In this document: piece by piece, positions 44,029 through 53,190 of the stretch
Position numbering within the stretch: position 1 is the first letter of the stretch
Layout: each line of letters opens with the position of its first letter
Assembly: GCA_022072055.1 (NCBI GenBank)
Contig: JAJVIK010000008.1
Location: forward strand, 1-64,000
Source of the DNA: a bacterium
GTDB taxonomy: Bacteria > Hinthialibacterota > Hinthialibacteria > OLB16
Direction of reading: 5' to 3'
DNA: 64,000 nucleotides
Made by a program: the position numbers and the translations under genes
Notes under the pieces: model-generated
What the model was told of the DNA's origin: nothing
What the model saw: only the letters and a program-made list of their open reading frames with translations
Databases searched by the model: none

Positions 44029-44217
44029 ATGACAGACCTCCCCATGACGCGGCTACAGGGCAGCATACATGGCATCTCCTACCACTACGACCTCCTCGAT
44101 GACGTGCTGTATATGAGGCGGAGCGAGGACCGGAATAAAGCACCCCGCGCGGAAGGAACCCACAATACCCCCCCTCACTCCGTCCCTTCATCCAAGATCA
44201 CCGCCCGTCCCGGGTGA
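44029..44217 (+). CDS. Small DUF2283-like protein, probably truncated
   Basis: 62 residues from the ATG at 44029, eight bases after the nuclease stop. LQGSIHGISYHYDLLDDVLY followed by MRR looks like the start of a DUF2283 domain (YDxxxDVLYLR), but after about 42 residues the likeness stops and the rest runs antisense over the symporter gene's end. It may be a decayed member of the operon. Confidence 0.35.
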   Translation: MTDLPMTRLQGSIHGISYHYDLLDDVLYMRRSEDRNKAPRAEGTHNTPPHSVPSSKITARPG

Positions 44218-45911
44218 GCGGGGATGCGCAAGTCCTCCACCAGTCTTTGGATTTCGAGCGGGGGCGGAGGGGTGAGGCGTGAAACCAGGAAGGTCACGGC
44301 GAGATTCATGAGCATGCCCACCGCGCCGATCCCCTGCGCCGATATCCCGAAGAGCCAGGGGCGCATGCCCATGAACTGGCAGCCGATGATGTAATAGGCG
44401 GTGAAGCCGAGCCCCACGACCATCCCCGCGATAGCGCCCTCGCGATTGGCGCGCTTGTCGAAGATTCCGAGCAGAATGATCGGGAAGAAGCTGGCCGCCG
44501 CGAGCCCGAACGCAAAGGCCACCACCTCCCCGACAAATCCAGGCGGGTTGATTCCGAAGTAGCCCGCCACGCCGATGGCCGCGACCACCATGATTCGCCC
44601 CACGAAAACGCGGTGGGCCTCATCCGCCTTGGGGTTGATCAGTCGGAAGTACACGTCATGAGCGATGGAGCTGGAGATGACCAACAGGAGGCCCGAGGCG
44701 GTGGACAGCGCCGCGGCGAGTCCACCGGCGGCGACAAGCGCGATCACCCAGGGGGCCAGGTTCGCGACCTCGGGGGTGGAGAGCACGATGATGTCGGGAT
44801 CGAAATAGACTTCGTTCCGACTTTCCGGATTGGGCTGGTCAAACAGAGGGGTCTTCCCCTTGAGCGCGAAGGCGTTCCCCGGGGCGATGGTAAGGCGACC
44901 ATCCTTGTCCTTGTCGATGAACGCGAGGAGTTTCGTGGATTGCCAACTCCGCGCCCATTCAAGGGCTTGGACCTCCTCGAGGGTCTTGCCGTTCAGAGAG
45001 GAGATCAGGTTGTATCGCGCGAAGGCGGCAAGCGCGGGGGCGGTGGTGTAGAGCAAGGCGATGAACAGAAGCGCCCATCCGGCGGAATAGCGCGCGTCCC
45101 GGACCGAGGGAACCGTGTAGAAGCGCACGATCACGTGCGGCAGACCCGCGGTTCCGACCATGAGCGCCAAAGTGATGCAGAGCACATCAAGCATGGACTT
45201 GTTCGCGAAGGGCTTTGTGTATTCCGAAAAACCGAGGTCGGTCTGGATCGAGTTCAGTCGGGACACCAAGTCCGAGGTTGTGAAGGCCAGCTGAGGGACA
45301 GGATTCCCGGTGAGCATGTGGGAAATGGCGAACGCGGGAATCAGGTACGCGGTGATGAGAATGGCGTATTGGGCCACTTGTGTCCAAGTGATCCCCTTCA
45401 TGCCGCCAAGAACCGCGAAGAAGGCGACGATCACCATGCCGACAATCACCCCGACCGCGATGTCCACATGCAGGAACCGGCTGAAGACAATCCCCACCCC
45501 CCGCATCTGGCCGGCGACATAAGTCAGGGATACAAAGATGGCGGCGATGGCGGCCACGATCCGAGCCGGTGTCGAATAGTAACGGTCGCCCACGAAATCC
45601 GGAACCGTGTATTTCCCGAATTTCCTCAAGTAGGGGGCGAGGAGCAGCGCCAGGAGCACGTATCCCCCGGTCCAGCCCATCAGATAGATGGAGCCATCGT
45701 AGCCCATGGCCGAAATCAGCCCCGCCATGGAAATGAACGAGGCGGCGGACATCCAATCGGCGGCGGTGGCCGCGCCGTTGGCGAGGGGCGGAACGCCATG
45801 GCCCGCGACATAGAATCCGGAGGATTCCCGGACGCGCGAGCGCCACCCGATGTAGAGGTAAAGCAGGAAGGTGATCGTGACGACCAGATAAGTCCAGGCT
45901 TCCGTGGTCAT
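44175..45911 (-). CDS. Sodium:solute symporter (acetate/monocarboxylate type)
   Basis: 578 residues with about 13 membrane helices. SSGFYVAGHGVPPLANGAAT followed by AADWMSAASFISMAGLI and KYTVPDFVGDRY are the ActP-like SSS signature. FIDKDKDGRLTIAPGNAF in a loop resembles a calcium-binding EF-hand, known in this DUF4212-associated subgroup. It takes up small carboxylates, perhaps acetate or lactate, with sodium. The DUF4212 gene precedes it by six bases. It could feed the electron-export module upstream; inference only. Confidence 0.88.
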   Translation of the reverse strand: MTTEAWTYLVVTITFLLYLYIGWRSRVRESSGFYVAGHGVPPLANGAATAADWMSAASFISMAGLISAMGYDGSIYLMGWTGGYVLLALLLAPYLRKFGKYTVPDFVGDRYYSTPARIVAAIAAIFVSLTYVAGQMRGVGIVFSRFLHVDIAVGVIVGMVIVAFFAVLGGMKGITWTQVAQYAILITAYLIPAFAISHMLTGNPVPQLAFTTSDLVSRLNSIQTDLGFSEYTKPFANKSMLDVLCITLALMVGTAGLPHVIVRFYTVPSVRDARYSAGWALLFIALLYTTAPALAAFARYNLISSLNGKTLEEVQALEWARSWQSTKLLAFIDKDKDGRLTIAPGNAFALKGKTPLFDQPNPESRNEVYFDPDIIVLSTPEVANLAPWVIALVAAGGLAAALSTASGLLLVISSSIAHDVYFRLINPKADEAHRVFVGRIMVVAAIGVAGYFGINPPGFVGEVVAFAFGLAAASFFPIILLGIFDKRANREGAIAGMVVGLGFTAYYIIGCQFMGMRPWLFGISAQGIGAVGMLMNLAVTFLVSRLTPPPPLEIQRLVEDLRIPAHPGRAVILDEGTE

Positions 45912-45917
45912 CGCGCG

Positions 45918-46181
45918 TCACTCGTCCGCGTGGTAATCGTGATCCAATCGGTCCATGCGGCGCGCATATATAAAGATGAGCGCCACGAAAACATAGATGG
46001 CCCCCTGCTGCGCGACCCAAAACCCGAACGGGACTCCAAGGAATTTGATTCCGTTAAGCGGACCCACCAATAGGACTCCCAAGCCGAGCGAAACCAAGCC
46101 CCACACCGTGAGAAGAGCGGAGATGAGTCTCTTGTTGGCGGTCCAATAGCGGATCAGGCGATCTTCGCCTCGATAGTCCAT
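45918..46181 (-). CDS. DUF4212 small subunit of the sodium:solute symporter
   Basis: 87 residues with two membrane helices (LISALLTVWGLVSLGLGVLL; FWVAQQGAIYVFVALIFIYA), ending RRMDRLDHDYHADE. The pattern YWxxNxRLI and GxPFGFWxAQQGxIY is typical of DUF4212, which sits before SSS transporters. GGGAGG is nine bases before the ATG. Confidence 0.9.
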   Translation of the reverse strand: MDYRGEDRLIRYWTANKRLISALLTVWGLVSLGLGVLLVGPLNGIKFLGVPFGFWVAQQGAIYVFVALIFIYARRMDRLDHDYHADE

Positions 46182-46305
46182 AGAAGCCAGCCTCCCTGAG
46201 TTTCAAGACAGGGGACAACCCCCATTGTCTCCAAGCTGAGGGGAGACCGTAATCGAGCGGCCACCATATTGCAACAACAAATTTCCCGGAAATGCGCCAA
46301 GAGGA

Positions 46306-48696
46306 TCAGGATGAGGAGCGCTGATCCATGTCGCTGGGGGGGGCCGATGTCGAACCGACTTGGATCTTTCCCTCTTGGATTAATCGTTCCAGTTCCTCGG
46401 GGTGGCGCTCTTCCATCGCGTGGACGGAGAGTTTCCCGGTGATCCAAGACATGTCCATCGGATATTCCTCCGGGTGGAACACGACGAAGAAGAAGTGCCA
46501 GATCAAAATCGCGAGGGTCGCGAGCCACGCCTCATAGTAATGGATCACCGCGCCGACCTCGACCCAGATTCTGGAGATTCCCAGGTGAATCGCGGCCGCC
46601 GCCGGGAACCACATCAGCAGACCGGTGACGATCATGACCACGCCGCCCCACAGGAACGCCCAGTATTCGAGTTTTTCCGAATAATCGTAGCGGTCGAACT
46701 TGGGTTTCTCGTTGGAGAGTCCCAGGTGATAGGCCAAGTTCTTGAACAGGTCGGTGAGGTCCCGGAAGCGGAACATCAACGCCCAGAACTCGGAGCGCCC
46801 CTTCTTGGTGAAAACGATCGAACCGATATGCCACGCCAGAGTGATGATCAGGAGCACGCCCGCCGAGCGATGAACCCAGGAGCGGAGGGTCTCGCCCAGT
46901 CCCAGATATTCCTGCATCACCCGGGTGAAGATCGAGTCGGGGAAGGACAGCGAGAATCCCGTGATCACCAAGGTGATGAAGGACAGGGTCAACATCAGGT
47001 GCTGGATCAAGGCCACTTTGGGGAAGCGTTGAACATGGGGGATGTTTCTCTGGAGACGATACTTGTCGCGGATATGGCGGAAGATAATGATCAGATTGTG
47101 GAGCAGCATTCCTCCGATGGAGAAGGCGATCAGGAAGATGTAGATCTGGCGAACAAACCAGGTGGCCGTGGCGATAAAATGTTCGCGTGTGTCCGGATCG
47201 ACATGGACCATCCCGGCCACAAAGGCGGGGGTGACATTCTTGTGGCACTTTCCGCAAGTGTGGATCAGGTTGTCCGGGTGGATTTGCGAGGCCGGGTCGC
47301 TGGAGGGAAGGATGTTATGAACGCCATGACAGCTCGCGCAGTTGGCGACGGTGGTGTCTCCGAGCCGACCCGCGAGACCGTGGTAGCTTTCGAGGAAAGT
47401 CTGAACATTGTGTGATGGCAGACCGTATTTCCGATTAACCACCACCGAATCATGGCAGCGGGCGCACACCTCTTTCGCCAGGTGAGTGGAATACACGGGC
47501 GATTCGGGATCATCATGGGCCAAGATGGTGTGTTCGCCGTGGCAATCGGTGCAGACCGGCGCCTCGCGCACCCCTTTCCTGACCGCCTGACCATGGACGC
47601 TCTTCATGTATTCGTCGTGGATTTGCGTGTGCTGATGGCAGTTCCCGCAGGTGTCGGCGATGTGCTCGCGATTCACCGAGGAGTCGGGGTTGTTGCCGGC
47701 GAGGATCGAGTGGTGACCGTGACAATCCTGGCATGCCGCGGCGTCATCATTGACCCCGGAGAGGAGCGCGCGACCATGGACGCTCTTCCGGTACATCGTG
47801 CTGGGGGATGAGATCGGGATATCGTATTTCTTCACAATCTCCGGGTTCTCGTGACACTTGCCGCAGGTTTCGGCGATGTGCAGGCGGCTGACCGTGGAGC
47901 GGCGGTCCTCGGGCGACTGGATCTGATGCTCGCCGTGACAGTCGGTGCAGACGGGGACATCCGGGTTGCCGTCCTTGGCCAGGCTCCCGTGGACTCCCCC
48001 GTAATACTCCTCGAGCACATCCTCATGGCACTGCCCGCAGGTCTTGGCGACCTTCTGGCGGCTCACCGTGGATTCCAATGAGGTGGCGGGCTGGATGTCA
48101 TGCCACCCGTGGCAATCGTTGCAGGTGGCCGCGCGCGAAGTGACATCATGGACATTCGATTGGCCATGCACGCTGATCACATAGGTCTCAATGGTCTCCC
48201 CGGAGGGGAGCGAGCGCTGTTCGATAAGGGCCTGATCCTCATGGCACTGGATACAGGTTTGCGCGAGGTTATGGTGATGAACCTTGGAGCGATCATCCGA
48301 GGACGGATAGATCTGGTGCGAACCATGGCAGGACACGCACGAGGCGGCCTCGCCGGGGAGCCCATCCGAGCGCGCCATGCCGTGAACGCTTGCCTTGTAT
48401 TTCTCCAATTCATCCTCATGGCAACCCGCGCAGTTCACCGGGGGGAGGATCTCCCCGTGTGGGAGATCCTCGATCTGGTCATGGCAATCCGTGCAGGAAA
48501 GATCGGCGTGAACCGAGCCTTCCCAGGAGGCAGGCGTGATCAGCAGGGTCGCGGAGGCCGGGACGGTCAGGTCGAACTCGGAGGGATCGCCGTGGCAAAG
48601 CAGGCAATCGGAGTCCTCGAAGGCTTTTCCCAAACAGGGACCGGCCAGCGGAAGAAGCAGTGCTCCAAGGATCCACCTCTGATTCACGCGCCTCAT
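46306..48696 (-). CDS. 15-heme cytochrome c fused to cytochrome b domain (CbcL-like)
   Basis: 796 residues, GGGAGG ten bases upstream, signal peptide ending PCLG. Fifteen CxxCH motifs fill residues 30-500 in regular CTDCHGEH/CGKCH pairs. After HTCGKCHKNV there is a four- or five-helix membrane domain (FVRQIYIFLIAFSIGGMLLH, LIQHLMLTLSFITLVITGFS and a third helix RSAGVLLIITLAWHIGSIVF) with His suited to two b hemes. The layout equals Geobacter CbcL (multiheme c plus cytochrome b), a quinol oxidase for low-potential electron export, but with more hemes. It shares its N-terminal repeat pattern with the 19-heme gene before it, so the two arose by duplication. It lies 20 bases after that gene. Confidence 0.85.
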   Translation of the reverse strand: MRRVNQRWILGALLLPLAGPCLGKAFEDSDCLLCHGDPSEFDLTVPASATLLITPASWEGSVHADLSCTDCHDQIEDLPHGEILPPVNCAGCHEDELEKYKASVHGMARSDGLPGEAASCVSCHGSHQIYPSSDDRSKVHHHNLAQTCIQCHEDQALIEQRSLPSGETIETYVISVHGQSNVHDVTSRAATCNDCHGWHDIQPATSLESTVSRQKVAKTCGQCHEDVLEEYYGGVHGSLAKDGNPDVPVCTDCHGEHQIQSPEDRRSTVSRLHIAETCGKCHENPEIVKKYDIPISSPSTMYRKSVHGRALLSGVNDDAAACQDCHGHHSILAGNNPDSSVNREHIADTCGNCHQHTQIHDEYMKSVHGQAVRKGVREAPVCTDCHGEHTILAHDDPESPVYSTHLAKEVCARCHDSVVVNRKYGLPSHNVQTFLESYHGLAGRLGDTTVANCASCHGVHNILPSSDPASQIHPDNLIHTCGKCHKNVTPAFVAGMVHVDPDTREHFIATATWFVRQIYIFLIAFSIGGMLLHNLIIIFRHIRDKYRLQRNIPHVQRFPKVALIQHLMLTLSFITLVITGFSLSFPDSIFTRVMQEYLGLGETLRSWVHRSAGVLLIITLAWHIGSIVFTKKGRSEFWALMFRFRDLTDLFKNLAYHLGLSNEKPKFDRYDYSEKLEYWAFLWGGVVMIVTGLLMWFPAAAAIHLGISRIWVEVGAVIHYYEAWLATLAILIWHFFFVVFHPEEYPMDMSWITGKLSVHAMEERHPEELERLIQEGKIQVGSTSAPPSDMDQRSSS

Positions 48697-48716
48697 GGTT
48701 GTGGGTCCTCCCGCGC

Positions 48717-51551
48717 CTATCGGTAGCCGAAGAGCATCGACCAGATGATGAACAGGGCGAGCGTCAAGCCCGTGAAAAGCGCCAGGAATCCGAAGAGTCT
48801 CGCCCAGAAGAGGAATTCCTTGCTGGGCGGCGGAACGGTCATCTCCTCAAGCTTCCCGCTTTCCTCCAGTTCCTTGTACAGATCGGGTTTATCCCTTTTC
48901 AATTCATCGGCGGGAACACAGCCGGTGAACATCACCATGTCCATGGGGAATTTATCGGGGCGGAAGTGGGTGTTGAAGAAGTGGATGGTGAAGATGAAGC
49001 CCACCGCGAGTAGCGCTTCATCGCTGTGAATGATGGTTGCCACGTTGATGATCCAACCCGGCAGGAAACGAGTGAAGAATTCCGGGAACCAGAGGATGAA
49101 GCCCGTGGAGCCGATGATGGCGATGCCCCAGAAGACCGCGAGATAGTCGAACTTCTCCCAGTAGGTCCACATGGCATAGCGCGGACGCGGCCCCATGCGC
49201 GCGAACCATTTGAGGGATTGGAAGAACTCGACCACATCCCGCCATGTGGGCGCGAGGGTGCGCGTGCCGCTGAGCATTCCCTTCCAGGTCAGTCCCTTTT
49301 CACGTTTCTTCTTGATCACATAGCCAAGGTGGAAAGCGAAGAGGATCACCATGGTGATCGCGCAGATGCGATGAATAATCCCGGCGGAGTTGAAGCCGCC
49401 CAGGAGGTTGGAAAGCCACACGGCCCACGGCATGTATGAAAACTTGAGTGTCATGCCGGTGAGGGCCAGTCCGAAGAAGGAGAGGATCATGATGAAATGG
49501 AACTGGCGCGTGACCCGGTCGAAGCGGAGAATGTATTTCTCCTCCGCCGGGCGCGGCTCCCGCTTCTTGCGGCGTTGTTCGACAAACGAGCGCGGGATCC
49601 AAGCCAGGGTGTGGATCCCGAAGAACGCGAAGGTCCCTATCAAGAGGCCGGTCATCGCCCAGAAGGTCCAGAAGAGCGCGGGGTATTTGTCGGGATCGTG
49701 GTGGGTGGCGTGGGTCAGATACCCGGCGAACTGGCGATGGGAGCCGGGATGGCACTGGGCGCAAGTTTCCACGATGTTCTCCCGGCTGAGCCTGGAGTTC
49801 GGGTCGGTCACCGGAAGGATGTCATGCGCCCCGTGACAATTGTGGCACTTGGCGGCTCCGGCCGATCCCAGCTTGGAGACCTTGCCGTGATAGGTGTCGA
49901 AATAAGTCTCCGCCACATCGGCATGGCATTTCCCGCAGGTCTCCAGCATCCCCAATTTGAAAGCCTCGGCGTCGGTGCGTGAAATGGTGTGGGCGGTGTG
50001 GCAATCGCTGCACACGGGAAGCGGCTGCTCGGACTTGCTGACCAACGGCGAGTGGATGCTCTCATCGAAGGTCTCCTGGATGCCGTGATGGCAGGCCCCA
50101 CAGGTGTTCCGAATGTTGGCCGGATTGACGCTCGATTCGGGATCGGTCTTCGGAAGGACGAGGTGGGCGGTGTGGCAGTCGGTGCAGACCGCGGTGACCA
50201 GGAGCCCGCTTTCGAGCAAGCCCTTGCCGTGGATGCTCTCGGAGTAGTTCTCAATGATCTCCGTCTGACTGCTGTGATGCCGCGCCGCGGCCTTGTGGCC
50301 TTCCTGGTGGCACTTGCCGCACAGGGTCGGCACGTTGTTGGGGAAGGTGGGTGAGGCCGGATTGGTTTGCGGAAGAGTTCCATGGGCGCTATGGCAATCG
50401 AGGCACACCGGAGCGTCGGGATCACCCTGCTTTGCCAACTGACCGTGATAGCTGCGTTCATGCTGTTGGACCTGCTCGGCGTGACAGATCGAGCAGTCCA
50501 CTTTGGCGACGACGGTCTCACAGGGTCGGTCGAGGCGCTTGTCCACGCCGGTGTGGCATTGGGCGCAGCGAACCTTGGAGTGAGTCGAACCGGCGAGGAG
50601 GTGCTGATCCACGGAGGGGATAGGGCCATGCGCCGTTTCGATGGGCTGGGCGTGACAAGCCATGCAGTCACGGTCGCTGACCCCCTCCTCGTAATAGACC
50701 TTGCGGGCATCATGGGGTTGGTGGCAGTCGATGCAGATCGGAATCTTATCGGGTTCTTTCTCCCAGAGCGCGCCCTCGATCACCTTGCGGTGAACTTGCT
50801 CGATCAGGGCATGGCACTGGGTGCAGGTCTTGACCACGTTTTCCCGGTGGATGCTGGAATTGGGATCGGTGTGAGGGAGCACGTTGTGCGCGGTGTGGCA
50901 GCTGGTGCAGACCGCGGTGACAGTCAGCCCCTTCTTGAGGACCCCCTCTCCGTGGATGCTCTCGGCGTAGTGTTGGAGGATGTCGTGTTGGGCGATGTTC
51001 CGTTCGCGCGCCACGGGAGCGTCCTCGGCGTGGCAGGCGCCGCACATTTGGGGGATGTTGATCGGATTGGTTCGGGCCTCGGGGCTGGCGCTGGGGATGA
51101 TGTCATGGCCCCCGTGACAGTCCCAACAATGCGGGGCGAGCGGGTCCTTTTTCTCCACGGCCATGCCGTGCAGGCTGTGGCTGTACACGGTCTGTTCGTC
51201 ATCGTGGCAGCCGGCGCAGTTGGGCGGCGGGAGCTTCTCGTCGTGGGGAAGATCCTCGATTCCGTCGTGGCAGTCGGTACAGGCGGCCTCCTGGTGGACC
51301 GAGCCTTCGAAGGACGCCGAGAGGATGAAGAGCCGGGCGGACTTGGGATCGGTGAAGTCCCAGTTGCTCGCCTCGGAGTGGCAGAGCATGCAGTCTTCGC
51401 TATCGAAGTCCTTGGCAAAAGCGGTCTCGGCGCCGAGGAACAGAAGCAGAGGAAGGCCGATCAAAAGGAAGCGCCGCGTAGGGAGCCGCGTTCTCCCGTC
51501 GGAATCGAGCGCGCGTGGAGCGCGCGTGGGGCGGTGGGGATCGTCATCCAT
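48717..51551 (-). CDS. 19-heme cytochrome c fused to cytochrome b domain (CbcL-like)
   Basis: 944 residues with a Tat-less signal (RRFLLIGLPLLLFLGAETAFA). Nineteen CxxCH motifs lie in residues 50-620. The C-terminal region has membrane helices FWTFWAMTGLLIGTFAFFGI, FHFIMILSFFGLALTGMTL, RICAITMVILFAFHLGYVI and a further pair, with His for b-type hemes, then a last helix ending MLFGYR that the 15-heme paralogue lacks. The start IEDLPHDEKLPPPNCAGCH matches the paralogue's IEDLPHGEILPPVNCAGCH. It probably takes electrons from quinol through the b hemes to a periplasmic heme wire. Partner of ImcH-like and 13-heme proteins upstream. Confidence 0.85.
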   Translation of the reverse strand: MDDDPHRPTRAPRALDSDGRTRLPTRRFLLIGLPLLLFLGAETAFAKDFDSEDCMLCHSEASNWDFTDPKSARLFILSASFEGSVHQEAACTDCHDGIEDLPHDEKLPPPNCAGCHDDEQTVYSHSLHGMAVEKKDPLAPHCWDCHGGHDIIPSASPEARTNPINIPQMCGACHAEDAPVARERNIAQHDILQHYAESIHGEGVLKKGLTVTAVCTSCHTAHNVLPHTDPNSSIHRENVVKTCTQCHALIEQVHRKVIEGALWEKEPDKIPICIDCHQPHDARKVYYEEGVSDRDCMACHAQPIETAHGPIPSVDQHLLAGSTHSKVRCAQCHTGVDKRLDRPCETVVAKVDCSICHAEQVQQHERSYHGQLAKQGDPDAPVCLDCHSAHGTLPQTNPASPTFPNNVPTLCGKCHQEGHKAAARHHSSQTEIIENYSESIHGKGLLESGLLVTAVCTDCHTAHLVLPKTDPESSVNPANIRNTCGACHHGIQETFDESIHSPLVSKSEQPLPVCSDCHTAHTISRTDAEAFKLGMLETCGKCHADVAETYFDTYHGKVSKLGSAGAAKCHNCHGAHDILPVTDPNSRLSRENIVETCAQCHPGSHRQFAGYLTHATHHDPDKYPALFWTFWAMTGLLIGTFAFFGIHTLAWIPRSFVEQRRKKREPRPAEEKYILRFDRVTRQFHFIMILSFFGLALTGMTLKFSYMPWAVWLSNLLGGFNSAGIIHRICAITMVILFAFHLGYVIKKKREKGLTWKGMLSGTRTLAPTWRDVVEFFQSLKWFARMGPRPRYAMWTYWEKFDYLAVFWGIAIIGSTGFILWFPEFFTRFLPGWIINVATIIHSDEALLAVGFIFTIHFFNTHFRPDKFPMDMVMFTGCVPADELKRDKPDLYKELEESGKLEEMTVPPPSKEFLFWARLFGFLALFTGLTLALFIIWSMLFGYR

Positions 51552-51576
51552 GAGGGCGTTCCTTTGGGGTCAAATC

Positions 51577-53151
51577 CTAACGAGCCCGCGCGAGATCATC
51601 CGCCGGCGTCGTCCTCGCATGGGTGGCCTCGGCGCGGACCTTTGGGTAATCCGTGGGTTCGGGAGCCGCATGGCACTCCGTGCAATTCGTGGACTCGTCC
51701 AATTCCCCCATGTCGAGCGGGTGATTGAAGGGAGCCACTTGGTAGGGGAGATCCTTCAGGAACTCGAAGCCTTCCCCCTGGCCGGTGATCACATGGCAGT
51801 TGTCGCAGGAGTGGGAAATGGCATCCCCTGTCTCCGCCTTGTGTTTGCCGTCGTGGCAACGGTAGCAGCCATCCCAGCGAAAATGTCCGGTGAACGCGGG
51901 GTGGGTGGTCCAATCGACATTCATCTCCGGGAAGAAGTTCTCCGAGTAGATCTTCTTGACCGACTCAATGGCCCTATCCACCGTGGTCGCGCGGGTCGCG
52001 TCGGAGGAGTCCGCATCCGCCAGGAGATTTTCGCGCATGCCTTTCTCGATCGTTTCCAACGCGGTTTCAGTGGTGGGATAAGCGGTCTCCAAGAGCTCCA
52101 TCACGGTTCCCTTGACTCCCGGCAAGGCGACCGAAATGTCGCCATGAGAGATCGCGTCATTCACCAACTTCGTGGGATCGCGGAAGATGTGCGAGGGGCG
52201 ATTGTGGCAATCGATGCAGTCCATGGTGCGCAACTCATGGGTGGAGGAGGCAATCTCCGGCGGGCAGTCCTCCGAGGTGAAGACCGTGCTCCTGCCCTCG
52301 CGATCGGTCATGCGCACCCAGGGGATCTTGAGGCGCTCCCGGTCGGTGGCGATGTATTCGATCTTGTAACCGCTGCTGACATGCCAGTGGATTCCGGTGG
52401 CTTTCTCCCCCTGGCCGCCGCCCACCTTAAGGAGCATGCGGATGACATAGGGGGTGTTTTCATCCGTGTTGGTGTAATGAACGATGGTCTTTTCGAGGTT
52501 CCCGCTGAACTTGTCGGGCCAATGGCATTCCTCGCAGGTTTCGCGCGCGGGCCGCAGGTCGCGGATGGGAGTTTCGATGGGCAGATGGTAGGTCTCCAAA
52601 CTGTAAGCGAACACCTGACGAAGGCCCGAGAGCTTGCTTTTCACATACCAGTCGGCGCCCGCGCCGATGTGACATTCCACGCAGCTGACTTTGGCGTGAG
52701 GGGAATTATGGTAGGTGACATATTCCGGCTTCATGACCTGATGGCAGGTCAGTCCGCAGAACTCGGTGGATTCGGTGAAGTGGTAGCTCCGATAGGATCC
52801 GACCGCCGAGAGACAGGCGAAAACAGTCAAAAACAGCCCGAAGTACTTGATCTTGCGGGCATGCCTTGGGTCGCCGAAATTGATGACGAAGGGCTGACGG
52901 GTCTCCGGCGAGCCTTTGAGTCGCGCCCGAACGCGCAGCACCCAGGAAACCCCCACCATCGAAAGGCCGATGGAGAGAAACATCGGGGTGAGGAGATAGG
53001 TGACCACGCCGGTGTAAGGGTTGGCGTGCCCCCAAACCAGGTCATAGAAAATCAGCGAGGCCCCGACCCCCAGGGCCGAAAGGGTGAGGATCCATCCCGC
53101 CAGGCCCAAGAGGGTCCGCGCGGGGATCTTCTCGGAATTCCCGTTCGCCAT
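51577..53151 (-). CDS. NapC/NirT-family heptaheme cytochrome, ImcH-like
   Basis: 524 residues from the ATG at 53151 (GGAGG ten bases upstream). Three membrane helices lie at about residues 12-35, 45-65 and 85-105 (GLAGWILTLSALGVGASLIF; LLTPMFLSIGLSMVGVSWVL; KYFGLFLTVFACLSAVGSY). Seven heme sites follow: one CxxxCH (CGLTCH) and six CxxCH (CVECH, CEECH, CIDCH, CYRCH, CDNCH, CTECH). FCGLTCHQVMKPEY and CVECHIGAGADWYVKSKLSG are typical of the ImcH-like group. In Geobacter ImcH is a quinol oxidase needed for higher-potential external acceptors. It lies between the 13-heme and 19-heme genes. Confidence 0.85.
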   Translation of the reverse strand: MANGNSEKIPARTLLGLAGWILTLSALGVGASLIFYDLVWGHANPYTGVVTYLLTPMFLSIGLSMVGVSWVLRVRARLKGSPETRQPFVINFGDPRHARKIKYFGLFLTVFACLSAVGSYRSYHFTESTEFCGLTCHQVMKPEYVTYHNSPHAKVSCVECHIGAGADWYVKSKLSGLRQVFAYSLETYHLPIETPIRDLRPARETCEECHWPDKFSGNLEKTIVHYTNTDENTPYVIRMLLKVGGGQGEKATGIHWHVSSGYKIEYIATDRERLKIPWVRMTDREGRSTVFTSEDCPPEIASSTHELRTMDCIDCHNRPSHIFRDPTKLVNDAISHGDISVALPGVKGTVMELLETAYPTTETALETIEKGMRENLLADADSSDATRATTVDRAIESVKKIYSENFFPEMNVDWTTHPAFTGHFRWDGCYRCHDGKHKAETGDAISHSCDNCHVITGQGEGFEFLKDLPYQVAPFNHPLDMGELDESTNCTECHAAPEPTDYPKVRAEATHARTTPADDLARAR

Positions 53152-53190
53152 GCCTTCCAATCCTCCTTCGCGATCAGAAACCAATACAAA

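Noticed and set aside
46182-46305. GTCTCC/GGAGAC inverted repeat between the 15-heme and DUF4212 genes as terminator
   Set aside because: Only a 6-bp stem with no T-run on either strand; too weak to call.
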